From NCBI RefSeq assembly GCF_002090055.1, contig NZ_BBRH01000015.1:1-64000 (forward strand): DNA of 64,000 nt. The letters are read 5' to 3'. Positions 16,238 to 27,197 of this stretch are shown piece by piece. Position 1 is the stretch's first letter. Every line of letters begins with the position of its first letter. The DNA is from Demequina sp. NBRC 110051 (GTDB lineage: Bacteria > Actinomycetota > Actinomycetes > Actinomycetales > Demequinaceae). A model generated the notes under the pieces. The model did not search any database. It had not been told where the DNA came from and saw only the letters and a program-made list of their open reading frames with translations. The translations under genes were made by a program, and so were the position numbers.

Positions 16238-18574
16238 CTACGCCAGGCGGTGGACGACGTCGGTGAGAAACTGCCGCACAATCGCCGGATCGTGGGCGTG
16301 AGCGTGCTGATGCGCCAATGGCTCACCCAGGCACATGACTTCCACCCGAGCATCGTCCAGGATCTCTTTCATCCGGTGCTCGAGTCGCACATGGTGGAGC
16401 CGCAAGAATCTGAACTCTACTGAGCTTCTCACGTAGGAGTGCGTGGCCCAGCCGTAGTACTGCGCTAGAGAAGACAGCACGGAGAGGTCGCCGCCCGAGC
16501 GGAACCGGCTTGACCGCGTCCTCTCAAACTCCTCGGCATACGCGTCTTCAAGCTGCCCCAGTACCGACCTCAGGTGCGGGTGCGGCGTGTGGAGCATCGT
16601 GTTGGTGATTTCCACGCCAAAGCGCTCGGCGAGCAGGCGCCGGTTGTGAGCACCGGCGAGCAAATGTGCCTCGCCAGTGTGACTGTCGTGAAAGCCAAGT
16701 TGGAATTTCGACGGAAAGAACCTCGCCTGTCCATTGGGCTCAAAGAACCGCTCTGGGCCGAGCGGCTTCATCACGAACACGTCATCGTTGAACATGATGA
16801 AGTGCTCGCTGAGGTCTGCAATGCGGTGGAGGCAGGCTTCGATCGCGTGGGAGTTGAACACCGGAAGCACGCTGGGGTCGGGGAAGATCTCCTGATGGTC
16901 GACCCAGCGGACCTCGGGGAACTCGTCACGCACCCGCGGATGAATCTGGCCATCGGTCACCACAAAGATTTGCCGAACCCACGGCATCGCGCGCCGTACG
17001 GTGGCGATGGAGTAATAGAGCTCGTCCCGGCTGAGGTATCTGCCGGGCTCGGCGCCCTCGGCGGCATCCTGTGCGGTCGACGAGTCAAATGCGTTCTTCC
17101 TCTTGAGCCAGGCCTCATCAGAGCCATCAACCCAGGTATAGACAGCATCGATTGGGAACGTAATGTCGGACCAGAGCGGCAGTCCGGTCACGCTTGAGGA
17201 TTCGCGGGTCAGCCATGCGCGCCACTGGTCCTCGGCGACGACGTCGGTCTCGAGATTGCGCCGCGGCGCACGACGCAGGCGATCCTCTACCTCCCACAGT
17301 TCGATGTCGATCGTGGCGCCCGACTGTGCCCGCAAGGTCCATACGTTCGCGTGAAGACTGAACGGCACGAGTTGGTCCGTGCTGAGGGCAGGCGTCGATT
17401 GCAGCGGCGCCGATCCGACTCGGGGTGACGCGGAGCACCTGCCCTGCTCGAGCAAGCCTGTGACGAGGGAGAACACGTCGATGGCGTCTTCTATCCCCAC
17501 CACAATGGCGAGGTCGCCTGCTTCGCCACGCACCTGCGCCGAATGGACACCGCGATCCCGAAGACCCTGAACGACAAGGCTACGGAAGTCGGCGGACCCC
17601 GCAGCGTCGGGCGCAGCCTCGCGGAGCCTGGGTCTAGCTCCGTTGCCCGCGCTCGTGACAACGGTCTCCCACAGCGCAGCTGGTTGATCCACCACGACTG
17701 ACTCAAGCACCTCTTCAGCCCGCTTCACTAGGCCGAACCGCACGCTCTTCGAATCCATCGCGTAACGCAGAGCGGCACCGCGGGCCTTGGCGTTGGGGGC
17801 AGTCGCGAGCGCGCCACCAGCACGCGCAACACTCAGCAAGTCAGGAACGCCTTCGTCGCCCACGACGGAAACGCCCGTGTGGATCGCCTGAACGAGGTGC
17901 TCCCTGGACGCACCCACGCTGCCCACAAGCAGAACCACAGATGCCTTGGACAGCTCCCGGGACGGGCTCGGAGGCGGGGCGACGGCGTCGACACGACCCC
18001 CGAGACCCACACGGCGCGCCCGGGTGAGGACTTCACGGCATGCCTGCGCAGAGCCGTACACTCGCAGGCGCCAGTCAGGCGCACTTCGGGATGCGAGGAG
18101 AAACGCATCCACGACCGACGCAGCCTCGGCCTCCGAGGTTTCCGGTATCAGCGCAGCGACCAAGGGCACCGCCAGCGGCGATCTGGGCGTATAGGGAGCA
18201 GGCGCTGGCCACGGCTCGGAGAGCAGAACCGGCGTAGTACCTGCTACTGCCGCTACAACCGGTCCGAGTGGCACGGGCTGCGCCACCACGACTCCGGCGA
18301 CGTCGCGTGCCCGCTCGCCCAGGAGCACGGCGTCAGTTCTGCTCAGCGGAGCCGCCAGGTAGAGAACGTGGGGAGCCAACCCGTCGGCCCTCCCGCTCGC
18401 CGGCGCTATCTGCCGGGCGTCGGTCAGCACCACAAGATCCTCGTCGGTCGAACCCACGGGACTGGCGGGTGCTTCCATCGCCTCGAGGCGAACCGTGTGG
18501 CGCGCCGACAGCATGGCGCGAAGGTCGTCTGCAACGCGCCGGTCAGCGTCGAAATGTCGTATGCGAACCCTCAT
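16238..18574 (-). CDS. Stealth-family capsular sugar-phosphate transferase with extra N-terminal region
   Basis: The C-terminal 300 residues carry Stealth conserved regions: CR1 IDAVYTWVDGSDEAW (475-489), CR2 from RDELYYSIATVRRAMPW to FNDDVFVMKPL (516-605) and CR3 around TPHPHLRSVL and YGWATHSYVRSS. This family transfers hexose-1-phosphate (as in GlcNAc-1-phosphate capsules) to build phosphodiester-linked polysaccharide. The first 470 residues look like a degenerate GT-B/GT4-like region (about 1-305) plus a linker domain; no canonical sugar-nucleotide motif is evident there. The total of 778 residues is about twice a minimal Stealth enzyme. Start ATG overlaps the stop of the upstream 281-residue protein (ATGA). 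Confidence 0.88.
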   Translation of the reverse strand: MRVRIRHFDADRRVADDLRAMLSARHTVRLEAMEAPASPVGSTDEDLVVLTDARQIAPASGRADGLAPHVLYLAAPLSRTDAVLLGERARDVAGVVVAQPVPLGPVVAAVAGTTPVLLSEPWPAPAPYTPRSPLAVPLVAALIPETSEAEAASVVDAFLLASRSAPDWRLRVYGSAQACREVLTRARRVGLGGRVDAVAPPPSPSRELSKASVVLLVGSVGASREHLVQAIHTGVSVVGDEGVPDLLSVARAGGALATAPNAKARGAALRYAMDSKSVRFGLVKRAEEVLESVVVDQPAALWETVVTSAGNGARPRLREAAPDAAGSADFRSLVVQGLRDRGVHSAQVRGEAGDLAIVVGIEDAIDVFSLVTGLLEQGRCSASPRVGSAPLQSTPALSTDQLVPFSLHANVWTLRAQSGATIDIELWEVEDRLRRAPRRNLETDVVAEDQWRAWLTRESSSVTGLPLWSDITFPIDAVYTWVDGSDEAWLKRKNAFDSSTAQDAAEGAEPGRYLSRDELYYSIATVRRAMPWVRQIFVVTDGQIHPRVRDEFPEVRWVDHQEIFPDPSVLPVFNSHAIEACLHRIADLSEHFIMFNDDVFVMKPLGPERFFEPNGQARFFPSKFQLGFHDSHTGEAHLLAGAHNRRLLAERFGVEITNTMLHTPHPHLRSVLGQLEDAYAEEFERTRSSRFRSGGDLSVLSSLAQYYGWATHSYVRSSVEFRFLRLHHVRLEHRMKEILDDARVEVMCLGEPLAHQHAHAHDPAIVRQFLTDVVHRLA

Positions 18575-19416
18575 GTCGCCTCACGCTCGGCCACGGGCTT
18601 TGCGGCAACAGCGACCGTGCCGTGCACCGTGACGTACGGAGTCAAAGACACGAAATCTCCATCCACGTTGTCCAGAATCTGGGGAAACGACGTCGTGCCC
18701 CGAGGTTTCGTGAGATCGCCCGCCGGCGAGCCGAGCGTGGCCACTACGCCCGCCCCATCGCTCAGGCCAAGGTCCCAGATGCGCTCGCTCTGGTCTTCGA
18801 GTCGGCCGAGCTGACTCACATCGACTTGCCCCGCGAACCGTCCCGAGTCGACAAGCTGCACCGTCTCACCAGAGGCGCGACACGTGGCGACAAGTTGCCA
18901 TGCCTCAAGATCGTGGCACAGCCCAATCGTGATAACTGTTCCCCGCACCGGGATGATCGATGTCACCCGCGGGCGTGGGCGAGAGATACGTATCGCGACG
19001 GTTCCATCGTGGCTCACCAGTTCAGCCACGGCATCTATCGAAGGCACGGGCGGGCCGTCACCCAGCCCTGGCTCCACCCGGTTGAGGGCCTTAGCGTCGA
19101 TGCCGCGGGCTGCGCCATTGACCGCAAGGCTCAGCGCGTACGGTTCTTCGCGCGACGGCATCGTGCCGTGCAGATCGATCGTCCACGTTGCCGTTCCCGC
19201 CCGCCGAACCACAGGGGGGAGACCGATGAGGCTCGTGTCGTTGATGGTGAGGGTCATCGCTTCGCCGCCTTCGACCGCGACATTGAGTGTTCGGCCATCG
19301 TGCACAGCACACCATGCCTGATCGAAGGCTCCGCTCGACCGGCGAACACGGCGCTGCCTGAGCACGGGGGACAGCCATGCGGATCCTCGAATCCTCAATG
19401 ACTTTGCGGGCCTCAC
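18571..19416 (-). CDS. Unknown beta-rich protein in the glycan operon
   Basis: Not recognised. It is a 281-residue soluble protein with no signal peptide or membrane segment and a strand-rich composition (for example TLTINDTSLIGLPP, VTSIIPVRGTVITIGLCHDLEAWQLVATC). Its style resembles the N-terminal beta region of the tandem glycerophosphotransferase encoded immediately upstream and of the giant protein at 31414-34782, so it may be a stand-alone copy of that accessory domain. It starts at GTG overlapping the upstream stop (GTGA), and its stop overlaps the Stealth start, so it is translated with both enzymes. A structural or acceptor-binding role is inferred from position only. Confidence 0.7.
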   Translation of the reverse strand: MRPAKSLRIRGSAWLSPVLRQRRVRRSSGAFDQAWCAVHDGRTLNVAVEGGEAMTLTINDTSLIGLPPVVRRAGTATWTIDLHGTMPSREEPYALSLAVNGAARGIDAKALNRVEPGLGDGPPVPSIDAVAELVSHDGTVAIRISRPRPRVTSIIPVRGTVITIGLCHDLEAWQLVATCRASGETVQLVDSGRFAGQVDVSQLGRLEDQSERIWDLGLSDGAGVVATLGSPAGDLTKPRGTTSFPQILDNVDGDFVSLTPYVTVHGTVAVAAKPVAEREAT

Positions 19417-22400
19417 TCCCCGGCCTCTCTTTCTGATGCGAGCAACACGTCCACCGCACGCGTCGCAGCGTTGCCATCGTCATACGGACTGTAGGTTGCC
19501 ACGAATCGGGCAACGTCGACCAGGTCCGCGGAGCCCTCAACGAGCGCGGCCCTGACGGCGAGGCGAGCCTCAGCCGCATCTTCAAAAAGCGGCCCGGGAA
19601 TGTCCTCCGGGTAGTCGAGGTAGAAGCCGCGGACGTCGTCTCGATAATCAGGCAAGTCCGGCGAGAAGAAGATCGTGGCCTTCAGTCTGTTGAGAAAGTC
19701 GAACGCGAGCGACGAATAGTCGGTCACCAGCACGTCGGCGAGAGCAAGAAGCTCTTGGACATCCGGGTAGTCACCGACGTCGAGGATCCGTGTGCCCGCA
19801 TCGGCCGGAATTGCCAGCGCACCCTTGTCGAGCGCATGGCGCCTCACCAGCAAGCAGACGTCGGCATCCCGCGTTTCGTCGATCCACTCGCCAAGTCCCC
19901 AGGCATTCGCGATCGACATCGTCCTTGAGTTGCCGAAACTACGGTCTCGGAATGTCGGAGCGTAGAGGACGACCTTCGTGCCGGGCCCCACACCCAGTCG
20001 CTGCCGCGCACGTTGCGCCGCCCGCGATGCGCGCTCGCCAAAGAACACATCGTTGCGCGGATAACCGATCTCCGCCACTGGACCATCGAAGTCGTACGCC
20101 GACCGCAGACACGCCGTCGCGTATGAGCTCGGCGACACGAGCACTGACCACTGAGCCGCGGCCTTCAACGCCCGTCCGAGGTAGCCCGGATCGCGACCGA
20201 GGCTCGCGACCATGTCGCGCCCCATCTTTTTCATAGGGGTACCGTGCCAGGTTTGCATGAATCTCTGGCCCTGACGCATCTCGATATAGCTCGGGAAGCT
20301 CTGGTTATTGACGACGTAGCCCGCACGAGCCAAGACGTAGTGGTACCTCAGCGAAAGTCGCTGGACGACAGTAGTCGCTGGGTTATTGCCGACAGACCGC
20401 TGCTTTGTGATCCAGAACGCATGTTTGCCCGAATCACGTTCGCGGAGCGCGTTGTAGATCGCGCGTGGCGAGTCGCCCACGCTCGCTCCCAGGTTGCTCT
20501 CGAAAACCACCCAGTCGGCACGGATGGGCAGCAAACGGAACGCGCGGTACGCAAGTTTTGCGGATGGCATATAGCGGCTCGACTTACGCCACTTGCGATA
20601 CATGGCTTGGCCGAGCGAATGCACCCGGCGGCGGGTGAGGCGTAGTCGCTCGCGCCGCGCCCCACGCACTGCGGCGTAGACCCGCGCGGACGAGCCGCGG
20701 TCGGCCATCGGAAATGCTCGGTGCGATGCCTGTGCGTCGAACGGCGCAGACGTATCCCCATCTCCCACCAAGCTCCGCAACGCCTGCGCAACTCCATCCG
20801 GGGTCGACACAATCCGCCCGGGGAGATCCTCGTCGAGCTCAAGATTCGTACCCCTGCGCCCCAGAAAACCGCTTCGATTGGCGTGGAAGTACACCACCGG
20901 CTTGCCCGCGAGGCTGGCATCGAATCCGCGGGCCGAGTAGTCGGTGAGAAGAATGGACGCAGCGTTGAGTCGTTCGTCGAGCGACTGCCCCTCATCCTCG
21001 ACCACCGTGAGGCCCGCCTCTTCGAATTGCCGTGCGAACGGGCGGAGAGATGCGGGCATGATCATCTCCGCTCGCCAGCCATGCTCGTCGCAAAGTTGAC
21101 GGAGTCCCGCTTTTTCGAACGCTTTGCGCCAGAGCGCGACGTTCTCGTTCAATCGGCTCTCGTTGTCGCCGTCGAACTCCCACGTCGGGATGACCACCAG
21201 CGTTCGACGATCAGCCGCGCTCGATGTGTTCTCGATGGAGTCGAACCGCGGCGACCCCGTCACCGATACGCGCCGTGCTGGATACCCAAGCTCCCGCACG
21301 ACGATCCTCTTCTCCCGAGGCGAGCTCACCAGGTACTGGTCAACATCGAAGGTGCCACTGTGCCACGCCTGAGCCCCACTGAGCGCGCGAGTTCCGAGTA
21401 CGTCCGTGGGAAGCAACGTACGCGGCGCCTTCACTTTGCGCTTGAGTGCCCGACTCGGGACGGGCATGACATCGTCGGGATGGCCCGTCACGACGAGGCG
21501 CTGCGCTAAGAGAACTGACGCAACGTGCTCTCTCGAGCCTCGCAGCACAAAGGACCCGATCCGCTCCACACGCTCAAGATCCGGACTTGTGGCGTCGATG
21601 ACAAACCGCGCGTCGATCTCGGGGTGGTGCTCTCGGAGATACCGGAAAAACAGATAGCCCGCGTCACGCGCGTGGACTCCGTCCTCCGCAACGACCCAGA
21701 TCGGACGCCGCGCCAGCCTTCGCGACACCTTCCACACGTTCGTGAAAAACGACGGCAAGGCCATCAAGGCAGCACCCCGGGCACTCACACATGTCGACGT
21801 GAACTGCAACGTGCGGCTCCGCCCCACGAATGCCGGATTGAGGAAGACGAACTCGTCGTGCCCCCGGGAGATCTTGACCGTCCTTGGCGGGTTCACGAGG
21901 CCTCGAGGGAGCTTCGGCCGTCCCAGTACTAGCCGCTGGTCAGCGACGCCGTCGCGGCTCACAGCGAGGTGTACGTCGATGACATCCCGGGCGGCCAGCG
22001 TGCGCAACCGTTCAAGCGGAAACTGGCCATCGAACGCGACACGGGTGGTCAGACCAGTGGGACGGTCCTCCAATGAGTGTGTGGCGATCGGTTCGCGATG
22101 AAGCGCGCCACTACCCCGTTCCGTGACGAGCAGGCTGAGCTCGGGAGTGCCGATGTTCGGCAGCGTCACTTCGCCCCGCACGGATAGGGTCTCGCGAACA
22201 CGAAGCCGGTGAATCTCGGCGGAAAAATCGTGGAGCGTTGCCCTGGGGCCATTCTTCAGCACGAAAGAGCTGGGCCCCGTCGGACACAGAAACGCGACGG
22301 CGCCCTCGCCGAAGGCTGCGCCCAGCTGACTCACATGCGGCCGTGCACCCGCTGTCACTCGCGCCCAGGACCCATCGCCAAGTTCCCACCACAAAGCCCA

Positions 22401-22631
22401 GGACGCCGCAGGCCGCCTCCACCACTGTGCAAGGTCAGCGTCGAACACCACAGTGTGGCCCTGCACGCGATAGGCGACGTCGATGGCGGGCTGCGCATTT
22501 TCGCCTTGCGCACGCCACTGCAGAGACTTCGGGTGGCCCTCGGGGCTGACGCCCACCTTGAAAGTCAGGACCGCGCCGGCCTGTTCGACCGCGAACGACT
22601 CTGGAACCACACGCGAAGGGGAAGGCGACAC
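19413..22631 (-). CDS. Tandem glycerophosphotransferase protein, first copy degenerate
   Basis: A 1072-residue protein in three parts. Residues 1-290 are strand-rich with no recognised enzyme motif. Residues 305-625 look like a diverged Glyphos_transf GT-B domain: WVVAEDGVHARDAGYLFFRYLRE, VTGSPRFDS (457-465) and LLTDYSARGFD (561-571) are present, but the HGTP motif is missing (AWHSGTFD near 422-429). Residues 700-1065 are a canonical domain: QTWHGTPMKKMG (793-804), GYPRNDV (856-862), YAPTFRD (890-896) and VTDYSSLAFDF (969-979). The second domain is likely the active polyol-phosphate polymerase or primase; the first may bind polymer. GTG start. rmlD lies 85 bp upstream on the same strand. Confidence 0.87.
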   Translation of the reverse strand: MSPSPSRVVPESFAVEQAGAVLTFKVGVSPEGHPKSLQWRAQGENAQPAIDVAYRVQGHTVVFDADLAQWWRRPAASWALWWELGDGSWARVTAGARPHVSQLGAAFGEGAVAFLCPTGPSSFVLKNGPRATLHDFSAEIHRLRVRETLSVRGEVTLPNIGTPELSLLVTERGSGALHREPIATHSLEDRPTGLTTRVAFDGQFPLERLRTLAARDVIDVHLAVSRDGVADQRLVLGRPKLPRGLVNPPRTVKISRGHDEFVFLNPAFVGRSRTLQFTSTCVSARGAALMALPSFFTNVWKVSRRLARRPIWVVAEDGVHARDAGYLFFRYLREHHPEIDARFVIDATSPDLERVERIGSFVLRGSREHVASVLLAQRLVVTGHPDDVMPVPSRALKRKVKAPRTLLPTDVLGTRALSGAQAWHSGTFDVDQYLVSSPREKRIVVRELGYPARRVSVTGSPRFDSIENTSSAADRRTLVVIPTWEFDGDNESRLNENVALWRKAFEKAGLRQLCDEHGWRAEMIMPASLRPFARQFEEAGLTVVEDEGQSLDERLNAASILLTDYSARGFDASLAGKPVVYFHANRSGFLGRRGTNLELDEDLPGRIVSTPDGVAQALRSLVGDGDTSAPFDAQASHRAFPMADRGSSARVYAAVRGARRERLRLTRRRVHSLGQAMYRKWRKSSRYMPSAKLAYRAFRLLPIRADWVVFESNLGASVGDSPRAIYNALRERDSGKHAFWITKQRSVGNNPATTVVQRLSLRYHYVLARAGYVVNNQSFPSYIEMRQGQRFMQTWHGTPMKKMGRDMVASLGRDPGYLGRALKAAAQWSVLVSPSSYATACLRSAYDFDGPVAEIGYPRNDVFFGERASRAAQRARQRLGVGPGTKVVLYAPTFRDRSFGNSRTMSIANAWGLGEWIDETRDADVCLLVRRHALDKGALAIPADAGTRILDVGDYPDVQELLALADVLVTDYSSLAFDFLNRLKATIFFSPDLPDYRDDVRGFYLDYPEDIPGPLFEDAAEARLAVRAALVEGSADLVDVARFVATYSPYDDGNAATRAVDVLLASEREAGE

Positions 22632-22716
22632 GACTAAGACCCCGCGCTGGCGAGTCGCGGCGCGGCGCAGCCTGATTGCGCGGTGGTGGGCGCGTCAGCG
22701 CGGAACGCCCCCTGGC

Positions 22717-23577
22717 TCAACCGACAACCTCTTGTGCGGCAAGGAGCCAGCGGTCGCGCCAGTGTCCAATCGATTCCACTCCCGCACGGACCGTTGCGTC
22801 GTGGCCCAGAACAGACCAGGCGGGCCGCGGGGCGGGGCGAGGGAATGCATCGGTGGTCGTTGGCGTGAGCTCGGCCACCACGTCGGCACTCAAGAGCACG
22901 TCGCGAGCGAACTCGAACCACGTGCACGAGCCGCTCGACGTACCGTGGTACGTGCCTGCAGGCGCACCTGCGGCGATCAACCGCACAATCAGGTCCGCCA
23001 GATCCCGTGTCCATGTGGGCTGGCCCCGCTGATCGTCGACCACCGCAATGGCACCGCGGTCGGCCGCCACCTTGGCAATAGTCTTGGGGAAGCAGGCACC
23101 GTGCTCGCCGTAGAGCCACGCCGTACGCACGATCAACGCGTCGGCTCCGGATTCTCGGACCTGCCGCTCGCCACTCGCCTTCGTCATTCCGTACACGCTC
23201 ACTGGCGCGATGGGGGCATCCTCACTGTAGGGCTCGGCAGCATCGCCAGCGAATACGTAATCCGTCGAGACATGCACCATGCGCGCACCGGCAGCAGCGC
23301 AAGCCCGGGCGACGACGCCCGCGGCATCCCCATTCAGTCGCTCGGCCGCCTCTTGGTCGGACTCGGCGGCATCGACCGCCGTGTAGGCCGCGCAGTTGAC
23401 GACCACGTCCGCGTCGGCCACACCGCGCTCCACGGCCGCGCCATCCAAGATGTCCACGTCACCACGGCCCGCAGCAACGACGTCAGCACCTTGAGCACGC
23501 AATACCTCGACAAGATCCCGGCCCAACATCCCGTGGGCGCCGAGTACCAGCCATCGTGTGGGTCGCATTGCATTCAT
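22717..23577 (-). CDS. rmlD: dTDP-4-dehydrorhamnose reductase
   Basis: Last step of dTDP-L-rhamnose synthesis, reducing dTDP-4-keto-L-rhamnose with NAD(P)H. A 286-residue SDR protein: LVLGAHGMLGRDL is the nucleotide-binding GxxGxxG loop, NCAAYTAVDAAE the conserved substrate segment, and STDYVFAG plus the YGMTKASGE catalytic Tyr-x3-Lys follow. The ATG at 23577 is preferred because TACCCT (23584-23589) lies six bases before it, a leaderless arrangement; another ATG at 23568 is possible. It is divergent from rmlCBA and leads the leftward glycan operon. Confidence 0.93.
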   Translation of the reverse strand: MNAMRPTRWLVLGAHGMLGRDLVEVLRAQGADVVAAGRGDVDILDGAAVERGVADADVVVNCAAYTAVDAAESDQEAAERLNGDAAGVVARACAAAGARMVHVSTDYVFAGDAAEPYSEDAPIAPVSVYGMTKASGERQVRESGADALIVRTAWLYGEHGACFPKTIAKVAADRGAIAVVDDQRGQPTWTRDLADLIVRLIAAGAPAGTYHGTSSGSCTWFEFARDVLLSADVVAELTPTTTDAFPRPAPRPAWSVLGHDATVRAGVESIGHWRDRWLLAAQEVVG

Positions 23578-23636
23578 GGTGCAAGGGTAGCCAGCCACTC
23601 GGTAGGCTTGTCGCGCAATCTGAGACGGGAAAACGA
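23578..23636. promoter_or_regulatory. Divergent rmlD / rmlCBA promoter region
   Basis: In 59 bp there is TACCCT on the minus strand (23584-23589) in leaderless position for rmlD, and TAGGCT on the plus strand (23603-23608), about 28 bases before the rmlC start. The two -10-like boxes are back to back, so rhamnose synthesis and the leftward transferase operon are probably co-regulated. Confidence 0.45.
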
Positions 23637-25237
<1,601 letters not shown>

Positions 25238-25246
25238 GGACAACCC

Positions 25247-26116
25247 ATGAAAGGCATCATTCTCGCTGGCGGGTCCGGCACGCGGCTCCACCCCATCACG
25301 ATGGGCGTCTCAAAGCAGCTCGTATCGGTATACGACAAGCCGATGATCTACTACCCGCTGTCGACACTCATGCTCGCCGGGATTCGCGACGTGCTCGTGA
25401 TCACGACGCCGCACGATGCACCACAGTTCGAGCGCCTCCTCGGCGACGGATCACAGTTTGGGATCGACATTTCCTACGCTGTGCAGGCGGAGCCCAACGG
25501 ACTGGCCCAAGCTTTCGTGATCGGCGCCGATTTCATCGGCGAAGAGCCCGTTGCGCTCGTCCTGGGCGACAACATCTTCTACGGGCCAGGCCTTGGTACG
25601 CAGTTGGCGCGGTTCGACCACATCGAAGGCGCCGCGGTGTTTGCCTACCGCGTGGCGGACCCGACAGCGTACGGCGTCGTGGAGTTTGACGCGGACGGTC
25701 GCGCGCTGAGCCTCGAGGAGAAGCCATCAGCGCCGCGGTCGAACTATGCAATCCCTGGTCTCTACTTCTACGACAACGACGTGGTCGACATCGCGCGGAA
25801 CCTCGAGCCCTCCGCTCGTGGAGAGTACGAGATCACCGACGTCAACCGGGCGTACCTCGAGCGAGGCGACCTCCAAGTCGAGGTGCTGCCTCGCGGTACC
25901 GCGTGGCTCGACACCGGTACGTTTGACTCGCTCCTTGAAGCAGGCAACTTCGTTCAGTCAGTCCAACATCGTCAGGGACTCTCTATCGGATCACCCGAAG
26001 AGATCGCCTGGCGCAAGGGCTGGCTCTCAGACGAGGCCCTACGTGCCAGAGCTGCTGCCCTTGCCAAGTCAGGGTACGGGTTGTATCTCGCCTCGTTGCT
26101 AGAACACCGTTCGTAG
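25247..26116 (+). CDS. rmlA: Glucose-1-phosphate thymidylyltransferase
   Basis: Makes dTDP-glucose from dTTP and glucose-1-phosphate, committing sugar to rhamnose. 289 residues, as usual. The nucleotidyltransferase loop [13 protein letters not shown] is at 6-18, [14 protein letters not shown] and [12 protein letters not shown] are conserved active-site segments, and [17 protein letters not shown] is the C-terminal sugar-phosphate motif. Last gene of rmlCBA; an IS-rich non-coding region begins directly after it. Confidence 0.97.
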   Translation: MKGIILAGGSGTRLHPITMGVSKQLVSVYDKPMIYYPLSTLMLAGIRDVLVITTPHDAPQFERLLGDGSQFGIDISYAVQAEPNGLAQAFVIGADFIGEEPVALVLGDNIFYGPGLGTQLARFDHIEGAAVFAYRVADPTAYGVVEFDADGRALSLEEKPSAPRSNYAIPGLYFYDNDVVDIARNLEPSARGEYEITDVNRAYLERGDLQVEVLPRGTAWLDTGTFDSLLEAGNFVQSVQHRQGLSIGSPEEIAWRKGWLSDEALRARAAALAKSGYGLYLASLLEHRS

Positions 26117-26383
26117 CGCAAACGACGCTCCGCGGTCCCGGCGTCGCAGAGTCCCGGCGGGTTCTTGCGCGTATCGGCCTTGCAGCACCTGACCGATCAG
26201 CCCGCTCGCGCCCGCACGTCGATTCGCCCATCCCAAGGCCGATTGCACCTGACTTGGCTTCTGGCCGCGGAGCCATGAATGTGTTTACGTAGTGGCCTTG
26301 GCCCCGAAGCCTGTACCAGCGGTGTAGAAGTGCGGGGACCGCTGTTGATGATGATCACCGCTGAGCCCGGCAAGAACGGTCGT

Positions 26384-26410
26384 GGTGAGGAGATTCCGGA
26401 TCTCCTCACC
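26384..26410. repeat. Perfect 11-bp hairpin
   Basis: GGTGAGGAGAT (26384-26394) and its exact complement (26400-26410) around a 5-base loop. It is 270 bp after rmlA, too far to be its obvious terminator and without a T-run; it may be the tip of a lost mobile element. Confidence 0.5.
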
Positions 26411-26706
26411 AGGGCACGCCCGGGCGCTACGGACGTCACGGGGGCGAGCGGGTCGGCAGGCGCGCCTCGGCCTGACGACAGCCATCAAACTCGAGACCGC
26501 AATCGTGAACCAAGAGGATGCCATCGACGCCAATCCAGCCCGGTGACCACGCTCGAGGCACAGCGGACATCGCCACCCACATGCGCAATAACCTGTCGCA
26601 ACACCTATCGAGATCCGGCTCCACGAACGCGCAGCGGCATGACGGCACTTTCGCGACGAACAATCGCACGCGTGCGGCCAGAGTGTACGGAACTTGTTAG
26701 CCTCAT

Positions 26707-26723
26707 TGAAGCGCCCTGGGTTT
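26707..26723 (+). repeat. 17-bp inverted repeat, left copy
   Basis: TGAAGCGCCCTGGGTTT, the exact complement of 28265-28281. The two copies face each other across the IS3-family element, about 1.55 kb apart. Confidence 0.6.
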
Positions 26724-26831
26724 GATCGAGATTCTGGCGTGTCCCGGTATTGACGTAGTCGGGCGGGTTGGAGTTCTCATGCCACGGCAATGATGCGGTT
26801 GCGGGGTCTGCCGCACTGACTGGTGACATCT

Positions 26832-26856
26832 TGACCTGACCCACGGTTTCGTTACC
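26832..26856 (+). repeat. IS left terminal inverted repeat (inner block)
   Basis: 25 bp beginning TGACCTGACCC, paired with 28071-28095 except for one base (26850). Confidence 0.85.
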
Positions 26857-26900
26857 AGTGGCAGTGTGTCGTTCAGGCTCTATCGCTAGGAGTCCGAACC

Positions 26901-27197
26901 ATGCCGAAGCCCTACCCTGCAGAGTTCCGTCAGCGAGCTGTCGCGCTCGTGCGTGCCGGCAAGCCCGTCACCGTCGTCGCCCCAAGCCTGGGCATCAGCG
27001 AAGGGTGCTTGCGCAACTGGGTGCGCCAGGATCGAATCGATCATGGCGAGATCGCCGGGACGACGACGATCGAGAATGCCGAGCTGAAGGCCGCCCGCAA
27101 ACGCATCCGCGAACTCGAACGCGAAGTGGAGATCCTGCGAGTCGCGGGCAAGCTCCTGGGAGAGGACAAGCCCCACTTAAAAGAGTCCCCCCGGTGA
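26901..27197 (+). CDS. IS3-family transposase OrfA
   Basis: A 98-residue DNA-binding subunit: helix-turn-helix PYPAEFRQRAVALVRAG...SLGISEGCLRNWVRQ (4-47), followed by a leucine-zipper-like helix ELKAARKRIRELEREVEILR (about 63-82). Starts at ATG 26901. Its stop TGA overlaps the GTG that can start orfB. Near its 3' end are C-TTA-AAA-G and a run of six C, either of which could support the -1 shift to orfB used by this family. Confidence 0.93.
   Translation: MPKPYPAEFRQRAVALVRAGKPVTVVAPSLGISEGCLRNWVRQDRIDHGEIAGTTTIENAELKAARKRIRELEREVEILRVAGKLLGEDKPHLKESPR

Larger units (their letters stand above)
26117..26802. other. Gene-poor IS-flanking region (left)
   Basis: About 690 bp with no convincing gene. 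Short open stretches exist but lack ribosome sites, codon bias or recognisable domains. It holds a perfect 11-bp hairpin (26384-26410) and a 17-bp sequence at 26707-26723 that recurs inverted at 28265-28281 on the other side of the IS. It looks like decayed mobile-element DNA. Confidence 0.55.

Noticed and set aside
26279-26725. Open frames of 60-150 codons in the left IS flank
   Set aside because: No ribosome site, no domain and composition unlike coding DNA here; more likely decayed mobile-element sequence.
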